64,000 nt of DNA, from contig OY755244.1 in assembly GCA_963576725.1 (NCBI GenBank), positions 81,290,621 through 81,354,620 on the forward strand, written 5' to 3'. Under the pieces are notes generated by a model. The model ran no database searches. It saw only the letters and a program-made list of their open reading frames with translations, and had not been told where the DNA came from. The position numbers and the translations under genes are program-made. This DNA comes from Azorinus chamasolen. Taxonomy: Eukaryota > Mollusca > Bivalvia > Cardiida > Solecurtidae. Positions 31,673-41,959 of the stretch are shown here, piece by piece (the stretch's first letter is position 1; each line of letters opens with the position of its first letter).

Positions 31673-32029
31673 AAGGAAATGCCATAATATTACAAAACAA
31701 CTATGGTTATGTCACTAAATTTAAACGAGCGCATGATTGTTCTCAGAAAAGCGTATACTCTCAATTAATTATAAATTCCTTTTTGGTGAACGTAAACAAT
31801 TGTTCGGGGTAAGTTCAGTAAATGAATAACAATAGCATCTCTTAATGGAATTAGTAACTGCTCGTACATGGCTCATTCTCCCGTTATTCGTGGTCTCACT
31901 TGCACTTTCAAACGGCTTAGATCCATAAGAGGCACGGGATAACTCAAGTATTCACACTTTATACTTGAACCTACTTGCAAAAGGAACCTAGAGAACGATC
32001 TCAATATGCTGTGTAATTCCGACCACACC

Positions 32030-32280
32030 ATTAGGCTCGAACTTTAGCCTTTAACTTCATGTATACGCCTTTGCAAACAAGGTAGATCCAGATCGGACTG
32101 CCCCGTAGGAGCCGTGTGATGTGGGTGTGCTGTTTGCGTATAAAGCCCTATACATATTCCTATAGTTTCTGTGATGGTAAAAACGCCCTTGTTCATGATG
32201 CCATTATCAAATCTAAGCTTATTAATATTCATTGTGCCATTATTGTTTCATGAATATTCATGGAGTAAAGGGTTTTTAGA
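32030..32280. mobile_element. TAACC MITE, copy 4 (decayed)
   Basis: Keeps GCCTTTGCAAACAAGGTAGA, TCCAGATCGGACTGCCCCGT, AGGAGCCGTGTGATGTGGGT and ends TATTCATGGAGTAAAGGGTT. The left terminus is mutated. The 62-codon minus frame across it is an artefact. Confidence 0.55.
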
Positions 32281-32430
32281 TCTTCTAATCAATGTCACAC
32301 TAACACTTTATCATACAAATGTGTATCTGCAGTTATTCTAAAATGAAATGCATTGTATTTCTTTCATTTTAACCATTTTTCAATCAAAATGTCAATCTGT
32401 TGTAGTCGGAATGAGTTGAATTGGCATCTG

Positions 32431-32665
32431 GATATATAGAGGATCTTACATGAGTGTTCTTGATTATTGGATTTATTAAATGAGTCTTTTGAAAACGATA
32501 AAAAACGAGCTTTAGCGAGTTTTTTTTATCGTTTTAAAAAGACGAATTTAATAAATCCAATAATCATGAACACGAATGCAAGATCCTATTTATAACATAA
32601 CACACACAAATGTTATTTGCAGCCAATCTTTCAGCAGTAACGTGGATTGTTATAAATTCTCCTTA
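32431..32665 (+). mobile_element. Palindrome-bearing element 4
   Basis: Stem GATTATTGGATTTATTAAAT and AAACGATAAAAAA on the left pair with TTTTTTATCGTTT and AATAAATCCAATAATC on the right. Complementarity extends outward through GAGGATCTTACAT / ATGCAAGATCCT. The loop is CGAGCTTTAGCGAG. Downstream an ATTTATAACA / TGTTATAAAT inverted pair (about 32588 and 32655) encloses CAGCCAATCTTTC, in the same order as in elements 2 and 3. Confidence 0.65.
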
Positions 32666-33960
32666 CATATAGAAATGATGAATGAAAGGTGTTATTAGGT
32701 TCGCTAGGTAACTGGGACAAAGTAGGTCCAAATTTTCCAACTTTATTTTTTACTTACTGTCATATCAACCAGGATCTAATTCAGACCTCTCTGGTATTCA
32801 ATTTAACTGTGATAGTTTATGATACAAAAACATACAGAAACACGTCAAAATAATTTTTGAGTTACAGTTTTGACATACATAGTTACAAACACGTCACATT
32901 ATGACGTCATTGTACACAACATGTGTCTATGTAAAGCGCGCCATTTACATGAAGACCTACATACAGTCGCCAACACGTCCGACACTCACTGTCAATGGGA
33001 TTCGAAATGCGCCTTCGTTTTAGTATATTAAGCCCTTCATTAGTGTTGTATGTATACACATGGACATGGACATTAATCTCGATTCAAGTTCAGTGAAAAT
33101 GTTTGAAATGGACAAAAGATTCAGTACGAACTGCTGCATAAAATGTGTTGGAACAGGAGGAAGATTTTCGCGATCAGCTGAGTTAGTGAGTATAGCATAT
33201 TTGAAATATGTTTGTGCTGTGCTGGATTCAGATGACTATTGTTGTTGATTGATGAGATATTTGTATGAGTAGAAATCTGCATAAACAAAAGGACATACGG
33301 TGAAGAAAATGCAAAGTTGAGGAGGCATTTTAAATGGATTGTATGGATCAGAGTAGCTGGTAGGTCTTTTTTGGCATACATTTTGTATATGATTCCTGAC
33401 AGCGATTACAATTTGTATTATTTTATCGAAATTAAGGTACAAGTGCCAACAATCCTTTGCCATCTATCGTGACTCAATCGTGGACAGGTAGGTCGACCAC
33501 CGTCCGCCAGTTTGTTTGTTTTGACAGCGCGTATGAATCGTTCGAATGTCATTCGGTCGTTCGAATGTTATTCACTAGCATATAGCCCATGATTATCAAA
33601 AAATAAATGATAGTGTTACGTCACGCTGAAGCCACGTGTTATGTTATAAATATTCGTCTACAATGCACTAATGGGTTGGGATTAGATATTGACTTATGAG
33701 GTCGTGGAATTATTTCCTAAATCCACTTTACTTTGAATGGCAACGATGTCAATTGTATATAGTCAGGTCAGACGGATGGGATTATACAGTTTCTGCCATG
33801 ACATATACAAAATTTCGTTCGTGTATTATTATCAAATAACTCTAATAAATATTCATGATATTAGTGTTGCATGAATAGTCAGGATGTAAAGTGGTTAAGG
33901 ACGATTTCTATAGCTTCTATATTTATCATTTTCGCTTAAAACCCAACGAGTTTATGATAC
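32665..33960. other. Gene-free stretch
   Basis: The open frames at 33060-33463 on both strands are short, overlapping and unrecognised. No arrays or clear inverted repeats. Confidence 0.4.
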
Positions 33961-33990
33961 ACTTTGCATCCAGTTGAGACGTCGAGCACA
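33961..33990 (+). repeat. Short GGATCC-type hairpin motif, copy 4 (half)
   Basis: TTTGCATCCAGTTGAGACG then TCGAGCAC preserves the left arm and loop start of the motif at 43195-43250. The right arm is missing. Confidence 0.4.
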
Positions 33991-34309
33991 CGCGGCAATG
34001 CGTGACAGCAAAACAATATTGATATCGAAGTTCATTATACAACGTATATAGAGGATATTACATTCACGTTCATTTATGAATTTTTACCAAACGAGTTGAC
34101 TATAATAATAGGACACGAGGCAATAAAAACGAATGTAATTTTCTTTTTATCACATGCACAAAAACCAAGAAACCAACAAAACATGCGTCTTTCCTATTTA
34201 TATTTTGACTAGTTTACATAATTTCGTGTTATATTACACGTGTGCAGCACGAAAAATTGCCAACTCGTTATATAACTTGGATACCAGCAGGGCCATGTGT
34301 TAAACATTA

Positions 34310-34442
34310 TATAAATATCACATCCTATGGAAGACGACATCACGTATTGTCAACCCGAGGTTGGTAATGTCCACCGAGGTATTAGCCGATGTTGACATTA
34401 CCATACTGCTGTCGCCGTCCATGGGATGTGATATTTATTTTA
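34310..34442. repeat. Long palindrome 5 with the CGAG loop motif
   Basis: AATATCACATCC and ATGGAAGACGACA on the left pair with TGTCGCCGTCCAT and GGGATGTGATATT on the right, with some decay (an extra GAGGTTGGTAATG segment in the left arm). The loop is CCGAGGTATTAGCCGA, very close to the TGAGGCGTTAGCCGAA loop at 37500. I could not find its downstream inverted pair. Confidence 0.6.
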
Positions 34443-34497
34443 TTATACCGAACATCACAATCAATTTCATCAGCAAATAGATTTATTCGATGACAAC

Positions 34498-34680
34498 AAT
34501 AAGCAGAAATACTTAAATAGCCTTATCTAATATTTCGACCACTACGGGCCTTTATCAAAGGTTATTATTTTCTTTAATTTTATGGCTGAATGCATGTACC
34601 AAAAATGTGACATATATTTTGACATTATAATCTTTGATAAAGTCCCGTTGTGGTCGAACTATAGTCCGGCAGATAAACTG
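34498..34680. pseudogene. Tail-to-tail Penelope 3' ends
   Basis: On the plus strand 34568-34680 reads TTTAATTTTATGGCTGAATG, GATAAAGTCCCGTTGTGGTC, the Penelope tail. The preceding 34498-34566 is the reverse complement of the distal tail (GGCCCGTAGTGGTCGAAATA on minus). The two tails thus form an inverted pair abutting near 34567. No coding part remains. Confidence 0.65.
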
Positions 34681-35830
34681 AATTTTTGGGTCTAACCTTG
34701 CATTGTGGTGTATAGTTTTTTTCTTTGCATATATTGATAGTGTGAAGAGTTCTAAAGATAATACGACGGGGTGCCACTCTGATACCCTTGGGCAATTTTA
34801 GTTATTGAGCATTTCCCCATCACACCCAATTCAACATTGCGAGAAATTGAAGTTTGGCATATTTGTAATGCCATTAGTTTGTCTTTCATATAAAGGCTTT
34901 GTGTGCTCAAGAACAACAGTTAAATGATAGTTGCACATGTGGACTGGTGAAAATTCTTATTTCCATTATTGAATTTATGCTTTAAAATCACCCCTACCCC
35001 AACCCCACCTCAAGCCTGGATAATGTGCTCATCCCAAATACAAAACTCCTAATTCGTCTTGCAGAGCTGGATTTCTGGGTCTAACTTTCATTGTGGCCTA
35101 TAGTGTTTTTCCTTTGCATATATTGATAGTGTGAAAACGGTTCTGAAGATAATGAGACCTGGTGCCACTCTGATACTCCATGGCAGTTTGAGATATTGAA
35201 CCTTTCCCCACCCACCCATTTTACCATTGCGAGAAATTGAAATTTGGCATATTTATTATGTTATCATTTTGTTTCTCATATTAAGGATTTTTATGTTCAA
35301 GAACAACAGTTAAATGATAGTTGCACATAATTTATGGACAAGTGGAAATCCGTATTTCCTATGCTTTATAATTACCCCACCCACAGACCTAGATAATGTG
35401 CTCATCTCAAATACCAAACTCCCAATTTGTCTTGCAAAACTGGATTGCTGGGCCTAATCTTGCATTGTACATGTAGTCTATAGTTTTTCTTTTCTTAATT
35501 CTATTGATAGAGTAAAAAGTTCTGAAGATGACTGAACTGGGTGCCACTCTTGGGCATTTTGAGTTATTGAGCATTTTCCCCACCCACACATTTTACCATT
35601 GCAAGAAATTGAAATTTGGTATATTCGTAATGTCAGTAGTTTGTGTCTCATATAAAGGTTTTGTATGTCCAAGAACAACAGTTAAATGGTAGTTGCTGGT
35701 GCTGAGGAGGACTCAGTAGTGTTGCACTTTTAGTTACTACTCCAGAATAGACTCTATAAGTCTATAGAGTCTGCAATTTTCTGTTTTCGCATTGCTATTT
35801 TTGCTTTCGAAGGATCTCCCATTTTTAGAT
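34680..35830 (+). repeat. 370-390-bp tandem repeat, three copies
   Basis: Units start near 34677, 35066 and 35437. Each carries TTGGGTCTAAC-like starts, TTGATAGTGTGAA, GGTGCCACTCTGATA, GCGAGAAATTGAA, TGGCATATTTGTAATG and CAAGAACAACAGTTAAATG. Copies differ by substitutions and indels, so the array is old. A diverged reverse-complement relative lies at 42100-42280 (CAAAGTGGCACCCGGTCTAG). Confidence 0.7.
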
Positions 35831-36389
35831 TATATTGTATGTACAAGACCAACAGTAAAATTATAGTTGCACATATGGACGGGTGGGAATCCTTAATTCC
35901 ATTGATTATTTTTACTCCACCCCATTACTTATCATTATACAGAAGCCTAGATAATATACTCATCCCGAATATCAAACTCCCTATTTATGAAACACACACA
36001 ACAGAGTGACCATTCATAAGAATAATTCCTGTGAGACAATTTTAACCAGTAGTTAAACATTGACCTCAGCTGAGAAGTAAATGAAATATGTTTCATATAG
36101 GGTTGTTTATTCAGTGCTACATTCATGTACATGTATACATAAGAAGTTGTGGGCTACAAAATACATTCTAACAACAGTAGAAGTAAGATGCAACATTTCA
36201 GTGATGTTCAGTTCGTTATTGTGCATACTCTTATGTTTCTCAATGTTGCTTACTGTTCACTATATAAAGTATAGGTTTTATTCGGCAAAACTTTTTTCAC
36301 AGAAATTGTTTCAGCAATTAATACTACATAGATACCGATAAATGAAACTTTAGACATCGTCCATTGCACGCATTTATATGCAGACATGA

Positions 36390-36706
36390 TTGTGCGGTGG
36401 TCTAGTGGTAACGCCCTTGACTATCAGTCTGGAAGTCCGGGGTTCAAATCCCAGTCCCTCCCAGAAATTTCAGAGACGCTTTTCCATGTCTCCCACCCAC
36501 ATCTCCTCTCCACCCAGGGGTTAAAATGGGTACATGTGATGGTCACTCTGGTACTGCGGCTGCATGATTGCGCCATATATTAGCAGTGCTCAATATTGTA
36601 GGCCAATGACTCAATGACCAGGGGAGTAAATGTACAGTCGGCTGAGGAGTCATTCGGACTGAAAGTAGACTATAAATAGGTACTGTACATGAATAAATGA
36701 AAAAGT
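36390..36706 (+). mobile_element. tRNA-derived SINE, full-length-looking
   Basis: The 5' part is tRNA-like: A box TGGTCTAGTGGTAACG at 36398, ASL-like GACTATCAGTC, B box GGTTCAAATCC at 36441-36451. A body follows with CACCCAGGGGTTAAAATGGG and TGATGGTCACTCTGGTACTG, then a 3' part with CAATGACCAGGGGAGTAAAT, GTACAGTCGGCTGAGGAGTC and a GAATAAATGAAAAA tail. The promoter drives Pol III transcription in such elements; mobilisation needs a LINE partner. The 3' part recurs alone at 45513-45625. Confidence 0.8.
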
Positions 36707-36779
36707 AGCTACATTATCTCTAGAAAAAATAGAAGTTCTACAACAGCCGTTGCCAAATGATTTCACATATATATTACTT

Positions 36780-37345
36780 AGGTTTTTCGTCAAAGAACGG
36801 GGAACATATTCACTCCTTAGCTGACGTTATTACTAATGCTTGTCATATGGCCAAACCCCAAAAAAAAGTCAATAAGAAGAATATTAAAAGAAAGAAATTC
36901 TGAACCGTTAGAATATGATACAAACATACTGATGTACAACGAACCAACTAAACCTAACATACCACACAAGGCAGCTGTTAGAGCAATACTTACTCTTAAA
37001 GTTTTTAGCCAACAGTCACTTTCTAACACCAAAGCTGAGAAGTTGGACTTCGTCTTCTTTAACGATTTATGCTTAAACTCTGAATCCCTGAATTTAACGG
37101 ATAATGGACATCAGTCAGTCACGAATAAGGCAGATATCTACAGCTAAACAACAAAGCCACATAAATTATCTTCCATGGACAGATCCCATCTCATCCAGAT
37201 GCAATGATGACAATGATGGCAAAGGCACGGAGATTAACACAGCACGTCAGTCGAGAGTTTGTCATATTCACATATGACCTGAAGCTATACAAGGTGGCCC
37301 AGGAAGTTACATGGGCATACCCATACTTGACGAGATGCACTTGAG
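36780..37345 (+). pseudogene. Broken gene of an expanded invertebrate protein family, 5' part
   Basis: Frame 37186-37344 reads PSHPDAMMTMMAKARRLTQH then VSREFVIFTYDLKLYKVAQE, VTWAYP and a stop. The preceding frame gives NYLPWTDP, offset by one frameshift. Upstream, 36836-37147 holds a 103-codon frame (WPNPKKKSIRRILKERNSEP ...) that probably belongs to the same gene. The wording FTYDLKLYKVA / WAYP is familiar from large, uncharacterised protein families expanded in cnidarians and molluscs, perhaps carried by mobile elements; I cannot assign a function. It is interrupted by the hairpin element at 37440-38057 and resumes near 38230. Confidence 0.5.
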
Positions 37346-37439
37346 CAGGGGAGAAAATGGTGACGTTTCTGTATCAGGCAGTGTCACAAAGCAAGATCTT
37401 GGGTAGAAATCTTCCAAACAGCCACGTTCAATATTATTA

Positions 37440-38057
37440 GTTACACGGTTATTTGGCAGGGTGTACGGGCTGGTATGACCGGGTTAGATCCCGTATTTCC
37501 TGAGGCGTTAGCCGAATGAAATACGTGGTCTAACCCGGTCATACCAGCCCGTACACCCTGCCAAATTACCGTGTAACGAATTTATTACCAGTCAGAGATC
37601 CGATTTACCTAATTAAGAAACGAACAACTCTTATTTTGCTGACATTAGATCCTAATTGTATGACGACATGACAAAGAAAACATGACGGCATCACAGAGCA
37701 AATATGACGTCGTCTCAGAGCAAGTTCTAAAGAGGAATTGAAACTTCACTTGTAAACATTAACGGTAACACGTTGTACTGATAAGTTGATAGTGTTAAAT
37801 TGGGGAACGTATGAGGTACAGTTTTTTACGTTTATTATCGATTATTTGGTCGTAATCCATCCAGAATTATTGGAGTAAGGACGATTATGAAATTTCGAAT
37901 CGACGCTAAAAATAAAAACAAAACGAATGACGTCACGCGTCAAATTTGAATAATTCTGTATTCTCCGTGGAAGCCGCTGAATACGGTACTGTACACCCCG
38001 GCAGTTTTTGGCAAACTGACCAATCAAATTCCAAGGATTTACTCTGACTGGTAATAA
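37440..38057 (+). mobile_element. Palindrome-bearing element 3 (59-bp stem)
   Basis: Arms 37440-37498 and 37519-37577 pair with three or four mismatches (GGCAGGGTGTACGGGCTGGT is exact). The 20-nt loop is CCTGAGGCGTTAGCCGAATG. The right arm is followed by GTAACGAATTTATTA, as in element 2. The inverted pair TTATTACCAGTCAGAG (37582-37597) / CTCTGACTGGTAATAA (38042-38057) is exact. Next to the right end lie a decayed third stem copy (TACTGTACACCCCGGCAG) and CTGACCAATCAAATTCCAAG. It sits between the two halves of the broken gene, so it looks like an insertion. No coding capacity. Confidence 0.78.
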
Positions 38058-38560
38058 GATGATGTATATCAGAGCAGAGCGAGAAAGTGACTGATCTCTT
38101 CACTTGACAGCATACAGTAAAATGCTACCCCTTATGACATAAACATTATCATGCTACCTTATTTCTTTTGATGCTGGACAGGTGAGTTTTGCCACATACA
38201 AAGTATGCAACCTTAAGACCATGAAGTATCTTCCTGAAGTTGTGGTTGATTGATTCTTGACCGGAGAATACGTTATTATACATGAACGAGGTCTATGGAA
38301 TGACATATGGAGTAACATTATCAAGGAAAGCACTTTCATGAGGCATGCTTATACTCCTGGAAGCAGAATTGGCATCACCTTTAAACCAGAGACATTGGAA
38401 GCATGGGGTTTAAGCCTTTATGCATGCAATCAGGTAGAAGCATGATTAGATCACATGGTCAGAAATGATCATGGAGCCAGTGGTGATACACAAAAAAGAG
38501 AGAACACCTTAGATAGAAAGTGGTGCAAGGGTAATATCAGTTATTCAAAACGCATGTAAA
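38058..38560 (+). pseudogene. Broken gene, 3' part
   Basis: From about 38228 the frame reads PEVVVD, stop, FLTGEYVIIHERGLWNDIWS, NIIKESTFMRHAYTPGSRIG, ITFKPETLEAWGLSLYACNQ, VEA, stop, then LDHMVRNDHGASGD. The pattern GEYV, then RGLWNDIWS, E.TFMR, is what I associate with the same expanded family as the 5' part. Two in-frame stops show that it is not functional in this form. The function of the family is unknown to me. Confidence 0.5.
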
Positions 38561-38851
38561 CGGAAAGCTTGTAGCGACGCTTTAAATACGAAGAAGGATC
38601 AACACAATATTGTGAATATTGTAAGTGGGGTCAGTGGAAGTAGCTGCTGCTGATGTAAATGTGTACAATAGTGGTACAATAGGCACATATTGCTGAGTTT
38701 GAAACAAACTAACCTCGCCACTAGCCGATGTCATATAACAAGCAACACCATTTATGACTTTATACTTCACAACAGCAAGTGTTAAGTGCTTGTGTGACGG
38801 TCGTAAAAAGTCGCCCCGTACTTCATTCTCAGTGTTGTTATATTTTCTGGT

Positions 38852-38962
38852 CCTACCGGATTCACTACTGCTCATCAGGGGAATAACAAATACATAGCAA
38901 TGACGTTACTTTGCTATGTATTTGTTATTCCCCTGATGAGCAGTAGTGAAACCGGTAGGGAA
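38852..38962. repeat. Long palindrome (about 50-bp arms)
   Basis: CCTACCGGATTCACTACTGC, TCATCAGGGGAATAACAAAT and ACATAGCAA on the left pair with TTGCTATGT, ATTTGTTATTCCCCTGATGA and GCAGTAGTGAAACCGGTAGG on the right, with one small mismatch. The loop, TGACGTTACT, lacks the CGAG motif. It lies just upstream of the truncated 5' end of the Penelope ORF. Confidence 0.75.
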
Positions 38963-39069
38963 TAAAAATGTAAATCTTCACAAGTGGTGTCAATTTATCT
39001 TTTTAATATAATTTTCTTGTTCTGGACTTTCTTTTTACCTATATATATAACTCGCCAAAATACAGCTGA

Positions 39070-40371
39070 ACTTCCAAACTACAGACTTACAAACGATTTC
39101 CGCATAGCTTCATAATTGAATCACTTAAACTTATATTGAACAACAATGTATTCTACTTTGATGGAAAATACTATATTCAGAAAAAAGGTACAGCTATGGG
39201 TACCATCGTCGCACCGACTTATGCAACTTTAGTACTTGGATATTTGGAGGAGACTCTTTACGAGAGGATGCAGTCAAAATACGGCAGTGAATTTTCAAAT
39301 TATCTAAGACTCAATTGGAAGAGATTTCTGGATGACTGTTTCTTAATATTGCAGAAGAATATCAACACTACAGATTTCCTGAATGAATTAAACAGACTAC
39401 ATCCCAGCATACAGTTTACTTGTAATGAAGATGATACCGCTATGCCTTTTCTAGACATATTAGTCATAAAATCGGGAAATAACATTACTACAGACCTGTA
39501 CTGCAAACCAACTGATACGCACAATTACCTCGATTTCCGTTCTTGCCATCCTAAACATACTAAAGTCAACATACCGTTACATTTAGCATCTAGAATAATA
39601 ACTAACGTGAAAGACAAATATTTACAAGAAAAGCGACTCTCAGAATTAAAATCACAGCTACACAAACAACATTACCCAGATGTACTTATACAGTATGGAA
39701 TAGAACAGGCAAACTACAAAGGACCTATTCGTACAACTGACCGCACAGACGTTGATACCTCTACGTATAGCGTGATCCCATTTGTGTCTACATACAACCC
39801 TAGAAATATAAATATGTCTCCAGTTATACGCTCATGTGAAGCAACCATGCAGAAGAGTGATAGAATGAAAAGTGTGCTACAGAAGAAAAGAATAATTAAT
39901 AGCAAAAGACAGCCAAAAAACTTAAAGCAAATTCTTTCTTCTTCTAAATTTGACATGAAAGAGGACACTCCTTCAGTTAGCAAGTGTAACAGAAGAAGAT
40001 GTAAGACGTGCCCATCTTTAATAGAAGGTCATACTATTCAGTTTTCAAATGGAAAACAATTCACGGTAAAGCAAAGTATGAGCTGTGTGATCAAAAATGT
40101 CATTTATAGTATAATATGTCCTAATTGTAAAGAATTTTATATTGGGCAAACAAGCAATGAGCTGAATTTAAGAATGAACTTACATAGACAACAAACGAAT
40201 ACGGAAGCACTGCGTTTTCTGAAAGTGAACAAGCATTTACACCAGTGTTCTGCGGGTAAATTTAATATATTTCCGCTCTATAAAATACTGAATGACAGCG
40301 CCCATTTCAGAGACGAAAAAGAATTATGTTTGATAAATATTCTGCAACCGCAATTAAATAACACGTCTTAA
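39070..40371 (+). pseudogene. Penelope-like retroelement ORF, 5' truncated
   Basis: An open frame runs from 39070 to the stop at 40371 (433 codons). A whole Penelope protein has roughly 700-850, so the N-terminal RT motifs are missing. Counting from 39136: GTAMGT at 18-23 (RT motif B region), FLDD at 64-67 in place of YXDD (catalytic aspartates kept), FLDILV near 105, TDLYCKPTDTHNYLDF and SCHPKHTK (thumb), a linker with C284-x4-C289-x2-C292, then the GIY-YIG nuclease NVIYSIICPNCKEFYIGQTS (Y324; YIG 335-337). The protein reverse-transcribes element RNA and nicks target DNA. No frameshift is present, so it is younger than the other Penelope pieces, but it could not act alone. It differs clearly from the 12-kb copies and so is a second lineage. 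Confidence 0.85.
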
Positions 40372-40707
40372 TTTTGGACATGGTTAAAATACCCGCTGTG
40401 TAATATACAAATATTTCGCAACGTCGTATTCGGACGTTTGCCGTATTTTAATGACGTCACATAATGAATAATTATTTATTGCCGTGCAACGTCGTCTTCT
40501 CACGTTTCCCGTTGTTTAATAACGTTACGTCATACTTGTTATTATTTTATATACGTTTAAAATGTCTGATGATATGCAATAGCATTGAAAGCGCTAACGC
40601 AAATAAACGTAAAAAACTGGATTTCTAATTTATTTTTTAATATATTCTGTATCCACGCAAGGACTGTATCATTATGTTTGTATATATATATATATATATA
40701 TATATAT
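40372..40707 (+). other. Penelope 3' flank and TA microsatellite
   Basis: AT-rich sequence after the Penelope stop. ATTTCGCAACGTCGTATTCG recurs as TGCAACGTCGTCTTCTCACG about 70 bp on. It ends in a pure TA run (40679-40707), which is the insertion site of the next element. Confidence 0.5.
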
Positions 40708-41377
40708 TACGGAAGCTTATACTGACCCCCTTATATATACAATAAATGTGTAAAAATACCACATAGTTTTATGATATTAAACTCCTTTAAAACAATAATG
40801 TTATGTGTTGGGTATAACATAACACGTAATTGTTTTCTTTATTATATTCCGTCTTTAAAATTAATTAGTTCGTTTTTATTGAAATATATAAAAATAACTC
40901 GGGTTTTCTCATAAAATCAACACTATTTATTTAATATAGACTCACTCACTTCGATCTAGTATATGTTGCATTAGATATGGCGGTGTTTCACCAAACTTTT
41001 ATCATTTTGAAAACATAAGTTTTCCAATATGAATAACATACACGTTATAAAGATATTACAGAAGATACTTTTTTAATTTATATAAAAATAACATATAAAT
41101 GAATAGCCCATTGCAGAATATATGATATAAATTTTCTACTGTTTACAATTTTATATATTAATGCCTATTTATAATTGACAAACATTATTTACATAAATAT
41201 TATTTTCATATAACTGCTCAATAACTTGATATATAAAATCATAAATTTCGATAAAGATAAATATTAATTATGATATAACTACACATAAAACATCACCTTA
41301 TATATATCAATGATATATAACTCTTTAACATTTTAGCCATATTATAACATATAAGGGGGTCCGTATAAGCTTCCGTA
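40708..41377. mobile_element. 6-bp-TSD transposon, copy B
   Basis: Starts TACGGAAGCTTATACTGACC and ends GGGGGTCCGTATAAGCTTCC-GTA. Flanked by TA repeats, so ATATAT is present on both sides but is uninformative. The first 303 bp match copy A (16990) with one or two differences and the last 250 bp are nearly identical. The core (41011-41123) is unrelated to that of copy A and shorter. 670 bp, no coding frame. Confidence 0.85.
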
Positions 41378-41756
41378 ATATATATATATATTAGGATAAA
41401 AAAGAAAAAATAACCCGGCAAACAGGTGAACAGACAGAAAAGAGCAGGGCGCCTACCTCCTACATGTTCATAATAGTCTTATTGAGGACATATGGACTGT
41501 AGTTGACGCCTCTGATGAGTACAGTACATCAACCACAATACCATGTAGCGTAGCATATTTTTTTTTCTATATCTCGGATTTTTTATGCTATTTTGGCAGC
41601 TATTTTGGCTGAACTATTTGAAATTAACTAAATTATTTTCTTTTAATTTTTCGACAATTTAAAGACCAATAATTTAACAGTTTCTTCATCATAAATGTAT
41701 CCTATATATATATATAGGATACATTTGTGAACAGGTATAAATATGATAGAGATAGA

Positions 41757-41912
41757 TAACCACAAGATAACCATGTTCTCTCAACAGACATTCTTTTTTT
41801 GAGAATGTGGATGCCTCGTACGTATGTCTGTGGTCGGCACTGTTGGCTTGGCGGTGTTGTCGTATTCTGTGGTCAATAAATGTCTGTTGAGAGAACGTGG
41901 TTATCTTGTGGT

Positions 41913-41918
<6 letters not shown>
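41757..41918. mobile_element. Small inverted-repeat element (162 bp)
   Basis: AACCACAAGATAACCATGTT, CTCTCAACAGACATT at the left end and AATGTCTGTTGAGAG, AACGTGGTTATCTTGTGGTT at the right are inverted repeats of about 35 bp with one mismatch. The centre is non-coding. A CT microsatellite abuts the right end. Confidence 0.75.

Positions 41919-41955
<37 letters not shown>
41919..41955 (+). repeat. CT dinucleotide microsatellite
   Basis: An uninterrupted CT run of about 18 units. Confidence 0.95.

Positions 41956-41959
<4 letters not shown>

Noticed and set aside
36390..36470. A functional tRNA gene
   Set aside because: The tRNA-like part runs straight into a SINE body with a 3' part repeated at 45.5 kb, and no acceptor stem forms.
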